Below, in pieces: positions 11,601 to 23,300 of a DNA stretch of 64,000 bases. The position numbers and the translations under genes were made by a program. Every line of letters begins with the position of its first letter. The stretch's first letter is position 1. The notes below the pieces were generated by a model. That model had not been told where the DNA came from. It saw nothing but the letters and a program-made list of their open reading frames with translations, and ran no database searches. Origin of the DNA: Fasciola hepatica (Eukaryota > Platyhelminthes > Trematoda > Plagiorchiida > Fasciolidae); the NCBI GenBank assembly GCA_948099385.1, contig CANUEZ040000028.1, positions 2,976,001-3,040,000 on the forward strand, written 5' to 3'.

Positions 11601-11632
11601 GGGAGTAAATAGCGTTTGTTGCGAGAGCCAGC

Positions 11633-11990
11633 GTGCAGCGTGTGCTTGCAACATTCATAGGTCCATCGTGCTTGGCACCAAGTGTTCAGGTAAACAGTGT
11701 AAAACATTGGGTCCCATTGATCCAATTTATCAAAACAGTTAGAAGACCATTTAGTGTAAGGCGACACGGAGTGGACAATACATTTAGCTTTTCCAGTTTC
11801 GTGCCAGCTGCCTACAAACGAGGGTTGATCAAAACTCTCTTTTACAGAGCACGTAAAATTTGCAGACCAATTACAGAAGGAGGAAGAATTCATCAGTTGA
11901 GCCTTCTTTGCAAATGACTACCGTGATAAGTTCATTAAAATTCACAAAGGAGAAAGGCCTTAGACCATACAAGCCGATTTCGTCGCGCAA
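11633..11990 (+). mobile_element. Penelope-like RT fragment (probable)
   Basis: The plus frame has SFVPAAYKRGLIKTLFYRAR followed, after a change of frame near 11915, by NDYRDKFIKIHKG. Reverse transcriptases of GIY-YIG Penelope-like elements typically have such a block (conserved pattern: Tyr-Lys, Leu-Ile, Arg-Ala, then a tyrosine-rich stretch) after the catalytic core. The core and the endonuclease are absent. Assignment is by pattern only. Confidence 0.5.
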
Positions 11991-11999
11991 AAGCAAGTT

Positions 12000-14520
12000 A
12001 CTTTAATGTTACCATCTAAGAGTGATCAATTGCTCAGCCTAAATAACCATAATTTGACGTATGCGTTAAAAAGCACCTGTGTTACGGCTAAATTGCAGCT
12101 TCTGCAAACCTCCAAATGACTGGACATCTGAACCCATTTAAACATTTCCACGAACTCAAATGCTTCTCACGTCACTTATCAGTTCACCCGCAGCCACCGT
12201 GACACCCACGTAGGCAGAACGGATCGGTGTCTCAGCTAATGAGTAAAGGAGCTTGTGCCGAAGTGGCTAGTGCAATGGATAGCAAACGGATTTAAAAAGA
12301 CCACGAGAAACTTGGATTCATCGATCGCGAAATACCTTTTGACCCTTCGTCATCAGATTATTCCGGGTCAAGCTTTCCGAGCGATTGCAAAGTGTCGGAA
12401 CCCAAAGCTCCTAGCCCTTTTTGAGGCCGCATTACCAGGCAGACTTAGACCTCCACTGCGTGAGCAGAAACTGTTAAGCCACAACATGTGTTTGCCGTTG
12501 CGGTAGCCAATCAGACTTACCGGATCGTTTTTTATCTGTTCGATGATTTCTGTTCACATTGTGCTGCTTCGTGTCACTTTTGAACACGGATCCGAATGTT
12601 TTACATACGCGATGGAGAACAATAAAATAAACGCTTGCATCTGTCAATTTCTGTCTTCTGTCTGTTCTACTAAACGACAAGGCGTTAAGCAAATGAATAA
12701 AGCTGAATCTCTCTATAATATATAATAAAACATGCTTTTTTGTCACGCTGTCAGATTCAAAACAGTCGACTCTGCTGTATTTTGACCAACTGATTATACC
12801 TCCGAGTGGAAACTCGGAGATTCGAAAGAGCAGAAAGGTTAATTAAGGAAAATGCTGCAGTTTTTCAACTTTTCAAAGTCTATCACAATTGAAACACCCC
12901 AGATGGTCTACTTGCAAATCGACCTGTTGGACCTGGGACCAATTTATTATTAACAAAATAATTAATATTACGATTGTATACTTTTGTGAAATGGTCTTAT
13001 TATGTGACTAGAAGAAAAATAACTTATTTGTGATAATGCAGCGAAAACGTTAGTTGCCGTCGTTTACCCTTTCTCGTCTATGTTATCTGCATACATATGA
13101 CAGCCTTACTGAGGACGATCCTGCAGTGTGGCTCAAAATCACCAGAATTTATTAATATTCAGCATTTAACCTAAGTTGTCAGTCTATTTGTTGGATTTTG
13201 GTCAGATTTTAAGAAGACCTAGGTGAATTTTTTCCTGTGGAAAGAAATCGGTATCATACCTTGTAGAAGTTCCTCTAGTCTTGCAGCTGAAATGAGATCA
13301 CATGCTTCAAGTACCTTGGTTTGCAAATTTTCATGCTCTGTTGTACCCAAGCTGACTGCTGATTAGAAAATATTTTATTATGCAGTCTGCATGTTGTCAG
13401 AAGTTGAGGTTTTATGTTCACTAATACTTTAAGATGATATTAACCATTTGAAGTTAATTATTACGTTTATTTCAGAAATGAGCATTTATTATTACTCCGA
13501 AAAGTCAAGCGATCGCAAAAATCCGCCTTTTACCACAAAGAAATTGTCTAACCTCTTAGCAGTCGTTAGCACTGAACATTTCTCCGTTCCCCTTTTATTG
13601 ATGGCTCGACCCAGTTAAAACGGGTGGGATTATCACCATCCCAACGAAACTGACAAGGAGCGCTTGGTAAGGGGAATTAATTTCCATGATTGTATCTCTT
13701 TATCGTGTGACGGCAATAAGTATCGTAGTAACATTGTCGTCAATCGAAATGCTTGGCGAACATGTAAACAATCAAAGTGGAATGGCTATTTTACTTTATA
13801 TGCTCAAAATATTCCTCGTCAACGACTGATATGGAATGGCTTAAAAAAACGACACACTCTCACACTCCACACCAGTGGGTTACGTTAATCGGAAAAATAG
13901 TCTTCCCCGTACGGAGTCAGTGGCAATAGTTCTTTCACCAGGGAACGCAATTAACTACTCGTGAGTAGCATGTATATGAAAACAGAAAACGTGCATCGTC
14001 AAAACAATTTTGTGGACGGGCTTGGAAGAATCAAAAATAGGAAAAAATGAGTTAGACTATGGTGTCGTACAGTCGCATGGCAGAGGACGTTTAATGCTGC
14101 CAACAAAAGTATCTAAATCACCACTAAGTAAAAAAGTGGGAAATTCTCACCACATGAAGACTATTTCATATGGATGGTCCACTTCTAGATAATAATTTGT
14201 GTCAAAATCAATCCACAATCGACCCTTCAAAAAACACTGAAAAGACCTCAGTATAGCTTGTGCGCATGGCCGTAACTGTGTGATTGCTGAATTCTGTAGA
14301 AATGGAGTACGAATAAGCCGACCGCAGTATTTCTAACAAAACAAAATAAATTAAGCTTTTGCCCCAGATTTACGTGCGATCAGGAAGAAAAATCAGCGAC
14401 CCATGGAACAGTAAGAATAGGAATGACCATTACTGAACGTCGTCGAAAATATCCCTCATTTACGTCAACGCAGAGCAATCACAAACTAAGTGAAACATGA
14501 AACAGTATAAACACACAAAA
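12000..14520. other. Unassigned DNA
   Basis: AT-rich with scattered short open frames. The 83-codon frame at 12255-12506 and others show no splice partners or motifs. Nothing further was supported. Confidence 0.3.
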
Positions 14521-14524
14521 ATGT

Positions 14525-15290
14525 TCGATGATCTCGTACTTTTTTATTTGGAGGAAAATACAACAGAAGACAGAAATCAAAATGCTGCTTGAAGTACAGT
14601 CTCTCTAGGAAATGATCATTCTTCTACAATAAGAAATTAAAAAAATCATTTTAGCCCGTCTAGTTTACCAAGGCCCTTGGTCATGTATACATTCTCAAAA
14701 AAGCACACGAAGTAGTAGTTTTCATCATTGGTACAAGGTTCACTTAAATCTCCCTTTCGCTGTATGTAGTACGGGTTGTGTCCGGATGAAAACAAAAATT
14801 TTTGGGAAGCAACCGACCGGTTTTGCCGTTGAAGCTACTCATCGGGTATGCATACCTGGTATTCCTCTACCCATTCATCCCTTTCTTTGAGCATCCCACA
14901 GTTGGTTTAAGGCTGTGATCAAATTTAAACCGTAAGGAGCGCGCTAGACGAAATATCCACTTTTAGAATCACGAAGTGATTCTCCCAAAGTGATTTCGTC
15001 GAATAACAAGGCTGAACTTCGAACGAGGGTACATGGTCCCTAGTTTGGATTTTCTGTGTAATTAATATGGTGTTGTGCCGGTCGTTCGCTGCCTGAGAAA
15101 TTTTGTCCTGTCATCCACGCACAAATTCATATTAATTATAGCGAAAATCCAAACTTGGGACTACGCGTCTTCGTTCTGAAGCTAAGCCATGTTAACGGAC
15201 GAAATAACTGGAAGAGCCACCTTTTGGTCCCAAAAATGGAATCCTAGGCCACTCATGCTCTTTACTATTCAAATGAGATTGCAGCCATAA
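14525..15290. repeat. Dispersed repeat X, copy 1 (with inserted palindrome)
   Basis: About 750 bp sharing scattered but collinear blocks with 44340-45000. Shared examples are GGAGGAAAATACAA near 14551, AATGCTGCTT, TCTAGTTTACCAAGGC, GAAGCAACCGACCGGTTTTG and AGTGATTTCGT. Coding frames are not shared. Family unknown; it could be an old non-autonomous element. This copy has an extra stem-loop at 15036-15161. Confidence 0.7.
15036..15161. repeat. Imperfect palindrome (34-nt arms, about 58-nt loop)
   Basis: Arms at 15036-15069 and 15128-15161 are inverted complements apart from a few mismatches (GTCCCTAGTTTGGATTTTC against GAAAATCCAAACTTGGGAC; ATTAATATG against CATATTAAT). The other copy of the surrounding repeat, near 44820-44880, lacks the full palindrome. 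This suggests a small hairpin element inserted here, or an arm deleted there. Confidence 0.75.
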
Positions 15291-15860
15291 AGTATTTCTC
15301 CATCGCAGATTTCTAGTAATCAACGATTCGAAGTCGACTTTCTTTCTGTTACCAACGCTCAGTCGCGTACTTCGAGATTTAGAGAGGCTATACTGAAGGG
15401 GGTGTTTTCAGTTATTCCGATATCACATCTGTATGAAGGAATTTCACCTTTAACTTCTGATTTCAGTGGCTGTAACCAACAATTAAAGGTAAATAAGGTT
15501 ATGATTGTTCCCCCTGAAAGAACCGGTAATGCCTCCAGACTTACTCGCTTTAGCCTCAAAAGCACAAGGTATGAAAAAGGAACGAGTAAAACTACCTGTT
15601 AATCCTCACAGACATTTTGATAGGAAGTTCGGAGACACGAGTTGGATCTGTGAACAGGCTGTTCATGTTGGTCAGTCTGCCAGCCACCTGTATAGAGGAC
15701 TGGAGTTGAATCACAATTTATGAGGCGTGTTGGTATCAGTACTTCGTCATATAACGAGATATTTGCCCACTGCTACGTCACTAATTGAAGTAGTTGCTGT
15801 CTACGACCTGCATAATGTCCATCCCGCTTGTGCGAGCCTTCAGTGGATCATCCTCGGCCT

Positions 15861-16369
15861 CAGAGATTTCAGTTTCAGTTAATACAACCACCAACTTCGC
15901 ACTTCTGTGCTCTGGTTTTAGTTGATACCTTCCGGCATCTTCCAGTAAAAAACTAAAAGAATAGAAGCATGGCAATAAATATCCAAAAAGCCAAAGCGTC
16001 AAGAGGAAATCTCGAGGACAAGAAAAAAGTCCGAATGCAACTACGCCACTGACCGCGACACCTAACCATATCACTTAATGTCTCCAACCATTTAGTAGGA
16101 GGATCACGTGGACCCCAACCTGGAAGTCCAACACATCCTACTTGGCCAAGTCCACTGGTCAAGGTTTTCACACCTTTCTGTCATGTTATGGTCCGGTCAT
16201 CTCGACCTATCTTTCAACTATTACCTGCCTTGAAGAACAGCGTACGCTGAGGAGGTCTATCGGTGGACATGCCTAACACAAGTCCCAACCACGTTAACCT
16301 GTTTAGATTCAGTACTTGATCCAGAGACAGACCTCTGGTTACCAACATCTTACGCATTACTGAAACGCT
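15861..16369 (-). mobile_element. RTE-type LINE 3' fragment
   Basis: Minus-strand frames encode the end of an RTE-clade ORF: LDQVLNLNRLTWLG, MSTDRPPQRTLFFKAGN, then [20 protein letters not shown]. The same region occurs at 29700-30180 and 57360-57680. The 3' terminus on the minus strand carries a CTGAAA-type tandem (seen as TTTCAGTTTCAG at about 15868 on plus). The 5' truncation point abuts a tRNA-Leu-like sequence at 16370. Confidence 0.8.
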
Positions 16370-16464
16370 GTCAGGATGGTCGAGCGGTCTAAGGCTCTGC
16401 ATTCAGGTCTCAGCAACCATTACAAGTGCACTGGGTTTGGCAGTTCTGGTTGATACTTCTGAGT
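16370..16464 (+). pseudogene. tRNA-Leu(CAG)-like sequence, degenerate
   Basis: It starts with GTCAGGA, then TGGTCGAGCGGTCTAAGG (D arm and A box of a tRNA-Leu) and an anticodon arm with loop TTCAGGT (anticodon CAG). It closes near ACTTCTGA, which suits the acceptor stem. The T arm is disrupted by extra bases and lacks an intact B box, so it is a tRNA pseudogene or tRNA-derived repeat. Confidence 0.65.
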
Positions 16465-16469
16465 AGGTT

Positions 16470-17298
16470 CCCCAGGAGCAAACTAAATCAATCAAAAGTG
16501 AGAAGTGGCAAAGGGGGCGACGTTTATATTAGCTGTAAATAGGTCAATAAATTGCTGGTACAAAAACGCTACCGTTGGAGACATACTGCCGAATCCTCCA
16601 ATGTATTTAAACGCTGAGTGAATGGATCTGTTAAACCTCTCTCGTACCATTTACACCGGAGGCCTAAGAAGACTGAAGTGACCAATTTAACCGGTCAGGT
16701 TTTTAATATATCTAATGGAAGTAATAGTCTGGAAAGTTGTATTCATCTTCCAACCATTACTACCCTCGGCTAACAGAATGACGAGGAAGTCGATCAGGGG
16801 TCACGCATAAAATATGTACAAACGGCCTTAACTACATGAGCTTCGTTGCCTGATCTAATAACACTGAGATAACCAGAGAAAAGGGGGAAGTAATAATCTT
16901 TAGTATCACAGGTTCTTTGATAAGATAAGCTACTTTTACCTTGAAATTCCTACAAACTCATTACAAGATATTATCCTTGTGCACATGTGGTTGGCTCGTG
17001 GGCAATAGGTCTATCAAGCTCAAGAAGAAAAACGATTTGATGATATTTTCTTATTTCATTTTAGATGGCTCCGTATGTTTACAAATAAGGTCACAACGGT
17101 ACTTAGTGGTAATGAGACAGTGTAATTTCACTTCGTTGTTTTCAAAATTAGGCTGATCATTTAGGAGGGTCCTACAATAAGGGAAGTTTGACAAAACTCG
17201 CCATTGAAAATATGCTTTAAGCAAGTTACTTCAGAAATACAAAATCACTAATATCTATTTCAGAAAGCATTGTAATATTCCGCAATTTTTATTGCAAA
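16470..17298. other. Unassigned DNA upstream of gene A
   Basis: No supported gene or repeat. The promoter of gene A should lie here if its first exon is correctly placed, but no clear core promoter element was seen. Confidence 0.3.
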
Positions 17299-17394
17299 AT
17301 GTCAAAGTCTACTTCTCTATCGGAACTAACTGAAGATGTGATTAACTTTCCGACTTGGTTAGAGAACAGCTTGTCAACTATCATCAACACGAAA
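17299..17394 (+). CDS. Gene A probable first coding exon
   Basis: ATG at 17299 followed by 32 open codons (MSKSTSLSELTEDV...) and donor GTGAGT. The sequence ENSLSTIINTK before the donor looks protein-like. Phase does not fit the next exon directly. Confidence 0.45.
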
Positions 17395-20300
17395 GTGAGT
17401 TCACAAACAGTGGGGATCTTCATACACAGGAGTGGTCTTCCTATACTTTCGAATTGAATCAAATGATTGGAGAAACTCTTCAGAAAGCAAACATACAAAA
17501 AATGGGTCATCTACACTGTGAAGCGCTGGATGAGATACTACTGAATGAATCCAAACGTCTGACAGGAAGTAAGCTGATTTATTTTGCGCTAGCTACCATC
17601 AGATACGGGTTTTTCATTTTCTCTTATTAAGACTGACTTCACTGAAATATTCTGTTGATATCGTAGAGTTATCTAGGGGAACTAACGGTTAATATCAACC
17701 AAGGTTGGCCTGAGATGTGTTGGGAAGATGCAATTTAGATCAACACTTCCTGTTGGATGTGTGAAACAACTGAAAACAATAAACGAAAGAAAAAGAATAA
17801 ATGAGCCGGGTAATAAAGTCGATTGTGAGTAAATTTTTCCCTAAGAAGTCCAAATCAACTTTGCCTGAGTTGAATTAAAGGTCTGATGCATACAAGTATA
17901 CGGGAGGATATTTTCAGGTTGAAATGTACGCGTTTTAATTCGTTAGGATTTGATCAGCTGTGACTGGTGTATATATCTCACTGCAAGCCATGAATTTCTA
18001 AGGAAATCTAAGAGCTGACGAAGGGATTAAGGAAGAATTCCACTATTTGGATTACTTGACAGCTGCGCGTCTGGTGCGACGTATTAGATGTTGTTTCGTA
18101 AATAGAACTGGACTCGGGTATTCCAGGTATGCACTATACCAAAAATTAGTGTTCTCAAAAACCCTCACAAATAATTTTGGGAAAACCTAGTGGATCTGGC
18201 AAAGAGCTGAAACGATGATGAAAATAGTAAGAGAAAATACAAGTATCATCATAAAATAGGTTGAATTTGATCATTTTTTTCCTATAAATCTACCTTCGCA
18301 GCTATCCCGTCAGTGATGGTAACCTCGATCCTTTTGCCACGTCTGAGTATTCCGGGTCATAGTTGACTTCTGTAGGGATTTTTCCGTCCAATTTGTGTTC
18401 TAATAATCGTAAACACCTCATTCGTCTTGAGCCAACCTTCACACGGATGTGGGTGCACCGTTGGGTAGGTCACTGAAAATAAGAGAGCTCAACATATTTT
18501 GTGGTGAAAATTATTCTTTAATTTCCTGAAATTCATGAAAAGACACTGAGGTAGGAATTCACTTTACTAACAATGACACATTTGTCACTTTAATGCTTTA
18601 CTTACAAAGAACTGGCTGTTTAGATCATCAACGAGAGATGTACTAAGTGGCTAGAATGATGAAACTACCAGTACCGTACTTTTGGAAGAAATTAAGGTGA
18701 TTTCGAGGCTTACAAATCTACCCAAAATCCATTAATATAAACTCAAGCCATCACTAGTTTATTAAAGTTCTTCCAAGAAATCAAAGATATGATAATATTA
18801 GAATAAAGGCGTTAGAAGTGCCAATCATATAGATAAGGAAAACTATTTAGGGTTATTAGTAATAGATATAATTAACACTGTGATATCAGTAATTCCTATA
18901 GTAGGATAGGAGTGAAAAATTTGTGCTATCTTGTCCATCAACTCTCCGGTTTAATTATTTTTAATTTCTAAAGTATAACGAGTGGACACTTCTAAAAGTC
19001 TGTTAGAAATGGAAATATAAGCTGGGCAGACTAAGTAGTAAACAAAATATCAGCCTACTTCATGACCTCATATCTGTCGTTTAATTGTTTTACGAAATGG
19101 GATAAAACTTCAAGTGAGAGTTTTGGATCCAGATAAACTACGCTTGAATGATCCGCAACACAACCTGCGCACCTTCTTTTGGATGTATAATCCCAAATTT
19201 TAGGTAATATTCACGTGATCTTGCTAAAGAAGCTGTGCCAATTAATTACAAGAAATTTATTCATGGCAGTGGAACAAAAATTGGCTTGTTCTCGTCCAGT
19301 TCTTTCGCTGTCCGGAAAGGTGTGGCCTGAAGCGATCACTGCTTGGACAACACGTTTGAGGGGTGAAGGCCAACCCCCACCAACCACAGTGGCCGGGGTC
19401 GCAGATTCCGTCTTCCCATGTCGATCAGATCTGCTTGCAGTTGAGGCACGAGATGCCACTGTAGTTTTGTTGGCAAAACATCCAAAGTTGTGCCGGAAAC
19501 TAGCTGTTCGCTTGTGTAACAGTGCTCTTCAGGGATCCCACTTTCGCCATCAAATATGGAAAATCATCCTAAGAAACAAGAGAGGTGAGATTTGTTTATT
19601 TTATCGGAGCACCTCATGTTGCGTACACAGCTTTGCATTCCGCTTGAACTATTCACCTAATTATATTGGACAGTTTAGGTAGTGACTCACGAAGTGAGCT
19701 CAACTAAGAAATAAATCCGAATGAAACACTGGTTTTAATTTTGCTTGATTTCACATGAAATGTGATCATCATGCCGTTTGGGTGTTACAGTTAGTATACG
19801 TCACACGTAAAATCAATATGATAGTCTCAGTGAAAATAAATGCTCCCATCGGATTTATTTGGGCAAAGTCAAAGCGATTCATTTCCGTGAACTCACAAGG
19901 AAGTCAAATAGGGTGCTTCCGATAGAAATCAAAACTGGCTGTAGTCCCATGAGCTACTGGGAGGCAACTACAACAAATCAAATCTGATTTTTAAAGTTAT
20001 AAACTGCGCATTCTATCGATTGATCAGAAATACTACTAAACAAAAGGCTCATGTTGAACGCCAAGGAAAGAAACGGCGGATGAAGTCAGAATTTGCGAAA
20101 TGTAATCTATAGAGATGTAGTTTTCAGCCACGCAGGCATCAATCAAGGAAGCTGACGCGATCTAAGCCCATGCTCCTAAACAAGTGTAGTAGAAAGGGAA
20201 ATTTTGTGACTAGAAAAACCAGCTGTACTTTTGAGGAAATCGGACCCTCTTGGACATGAGACTGGGCAGTGAAACGAGACCTTTAATAAACCTAACTAGT

Positions 20301-23300
20301 CATTATTCATTCCAGTGTTTTCACTATTCATCGCAAATCCCAATTTAGTCAGACTTTATGGTCGTTTCTGATCCTCCAAGCAAAGCCACCGTTCTGTTCG
20401 ATCTTAAAGGTGTGAGAACATCAGGATAGTATAACCAGGAAGGACAAATGGATATTGAACTTGTAATTTTGCAGTCAGATTATTGTAATAGCTCCTAGTT
20501 GCAAGTTTTATTCAAAAAATGCCGACCAGTAGATGTATATATTTTGGTTTAGCATAAATTGAAGCGCGTATGTGAAATTTCGGATAGAATATACAAACTA
20601 TGTGGTTTCAAGAACATGCCCTTAAAATGGTGGAACATCTGCCTTCCTCAATCAACTTCAAGCTAGATTAACGGCGTTTATCAACTAAATCAAATAAAGT
20701 AACAAGAATTTGTCCAAAGATCTAGTACAAAACATTATCTATTTCCGAATAATTCTAAAAACTGTTGTTGGTTGTAGCTCAGCCTAGTGGTTTTCAACGG
20801 CTTCTGATCACTAAGCTTGGCGTTTAGCTCGCAATTTTTTCATCATTAGTCGAACCGAAATCATCGGTCCGCAGGTGACGATCCGTCACTCATTCGTTCG
20901 GGCATGGAGCTTGCCCTTTGATTTGACGTTGACCTCTCCGATGAACTTGGCGTCACCACATTATCATTTATAGGAACTTGACCTCTTAACCTCTCGGCGC
21001 AAACTTCTGGACTCGGCAAACTGACCTTTGACTTTATGCGATACCTTCCAAATAAGGGAACTTAACCTCTTGAAATTTATGCTGACGTTTCTGTATATTT
21101 AACTGGGTATTTTTCTCCTCTCTGTTTTGTTTTCCGGACTCTTTTGCAATATTTTCTTAGATTCTCGGTTCACTGAGTCTTTCGGGAGTTAATTTGGGTC
21201 GATGTGTTCAAGCAAAGAATTGGGTTCCAATGTTATGGGTCAGTAGGATTAGGATTGCGTTGATTCGTTTGATCATTTCTAGAGTTAGCTGAACCACTTG
21301 CCTATCAAAAAGATGCTAATGCGATCCGATTCGATGTGCTCATTGATTGGATTTTTTGAAGAATGTCAGGCCTCCAAAAGCTCCCTTGCACATCTCGTCG
21401 TTGCTCGATCCAGAATGTGAACGTCCTCCAGATTGACAGTGTGTCCTTCTTGGTCCTCGTGGACGGATATTAATGACAATGGATCACGTATTCTTGAAGC
21501 TAATTTGTGTTCATGCATTCTCGTGGCAACCTTTCGCCCAGTTTGACCAACGTAGTATTTGTCACAGTCTTTGCATTTCACCTTGTATATCTTGTTTCTT
21601 GTTTTTTCGGTTTTCAGTTGCTCTTTCAGTCTTGATGTGATTCTTCTCAGAGTCTTGGTTGGTTTACGCGCAAACGGGATGTCTTGTGGCTGGGGAGTCT
21701 TACGGTCATTTAAAATATTTCTGATGTGCAACGGTGAAATCCTTCGGTTAGATCGGGTTCTCCGACTTGCTTCATTCCTGATTCCGTGTATAGTTTTTCG
21801 AATGAAGTTTCTAGGAAATACGTACCGTTTGAACGTTGAAAAGATACTTCTCATTTTATGTTCTGAGTTCTATCGTGTTGCAATGAGTTTTGCCCCTTCT
21901 GAACATACTTTGGATGCACGACTTCTTGTAGTTGTTGGGGTGATTACTTCTAAACCTCAAAATTTAGTCCGTTTGTGTTGGCTTCCGATATACAGAAATC
22001 TGCAGAGTGCCACCACTATTTCTTCGTACTAATACTTCCAGGAATATTAGTTCTCCATTTGTCTCCTTCTCCGTTGTGAACTTGATGTCACTGAGGACAC
22101 TGTTAATCTTTGAATGTGTTTCTTAAATATTCTAGTGTTTGATAATTACGAAGGAATCGTACACGTATCTGATCCAAAGTTTTGGTTGAATCCTCAGTCA
22201 TAAAATTTTCTCAAGGTCCTGCTTTACAGCTGCTGAAATAAATTCGACTATCATTGATCCCATCGATGTGCCTTTTGTTCATTCGTAGATGGCGTCATCA
22301 TATATGAAGTACGTGCATAGACATGGGTCCACAGGTTCACAAACAGTTTATGTTTTTCGAAAGATTGGTCTAGGGGCCTTTCCTGGAGAACCTCTTGTAC
22401 CTAGACTTCGGTAGGTTCAAACCAATTGAATTTAAGAGCGCCGTGACGATATCACCTCGACTAATGATGAGACGTTTGAGATCTAAACGACAGCTGTGAC
22501 GCGCATGAGGATGAGTTCTACGATCAACTTGCCATTCTTTTTCGCATGAACAAAAGCTCTGACATTGTAGTGCTAGCTGGTGACTTTAATGCACAATTTG
22601 GCAAACTTAGTGAGTCAGAAGCCTGTTTAGGTGAGTGTTGTGCCTGTATGCGCAGCGTACATATAAACGGGATTGGCTTCTCCAGTTTTGTGCAGACAAT
22701 CGGTTATTCCTGTCTAGTACCAATTTCCGGCACAGCTCGCGTCGTACAGCGATATGATGCTCTAAAGATACAGGTATTCTAAGCCACATCGATCACATCA
22801 CAGCAAGCTACCGGTAGCGCTGTTCCTTTCGGAATTGTAGATCCTACTGGTCCACGTACGTAGAGTCGGACCATGCATTAGTTTTGATGAGATTATCTCT
22901 CCAACTCCATGGTCATCGACGAAAACCGGAAACCCGATTAACTGAACAACTTTTGTCGGATCTAGAAGTTCGTATTGATTATGAACAGAAGCTGTCTCAC
23001 GAGGTAGGATCTACGATGAACAGTAATGTAGATGACCACTGGGCCCATATCCAGGGGGAGATGCACATGGCGGCAGGTTTCATCTTCAGTCCTAGATCCG
23101 ATGTCCATCAAAGACTCTGGATTTCTCACGTATCGCTGAGTCTAACTGAGCAATTATTCCGCTCTCCAACTGTAAGGAGATGATTAAAATGCGAAGAAAT
23201 CCACGAAAGCAAGCCATAAAAAGCCTTAAGAAGGATCGCGAAGAGTGACGAGTCAAGGTAGCCGAAGAAATAGAAATAGCAGCTGCTTCAGGTAACAGTC

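Noticed and set aside
19215..19682. Stand-alone 155-codon gene
   Set aside because: The frame is better explained as an internal exon: an acceptor precedes it, donor GTGAGA interrupts it, and its phase matches the exon at 27200.
21559..22032. 157-codon plus-strand frame
   Set aside because: Shadow of the minus-strand Penelope-like RT and GIY-YIG domain.
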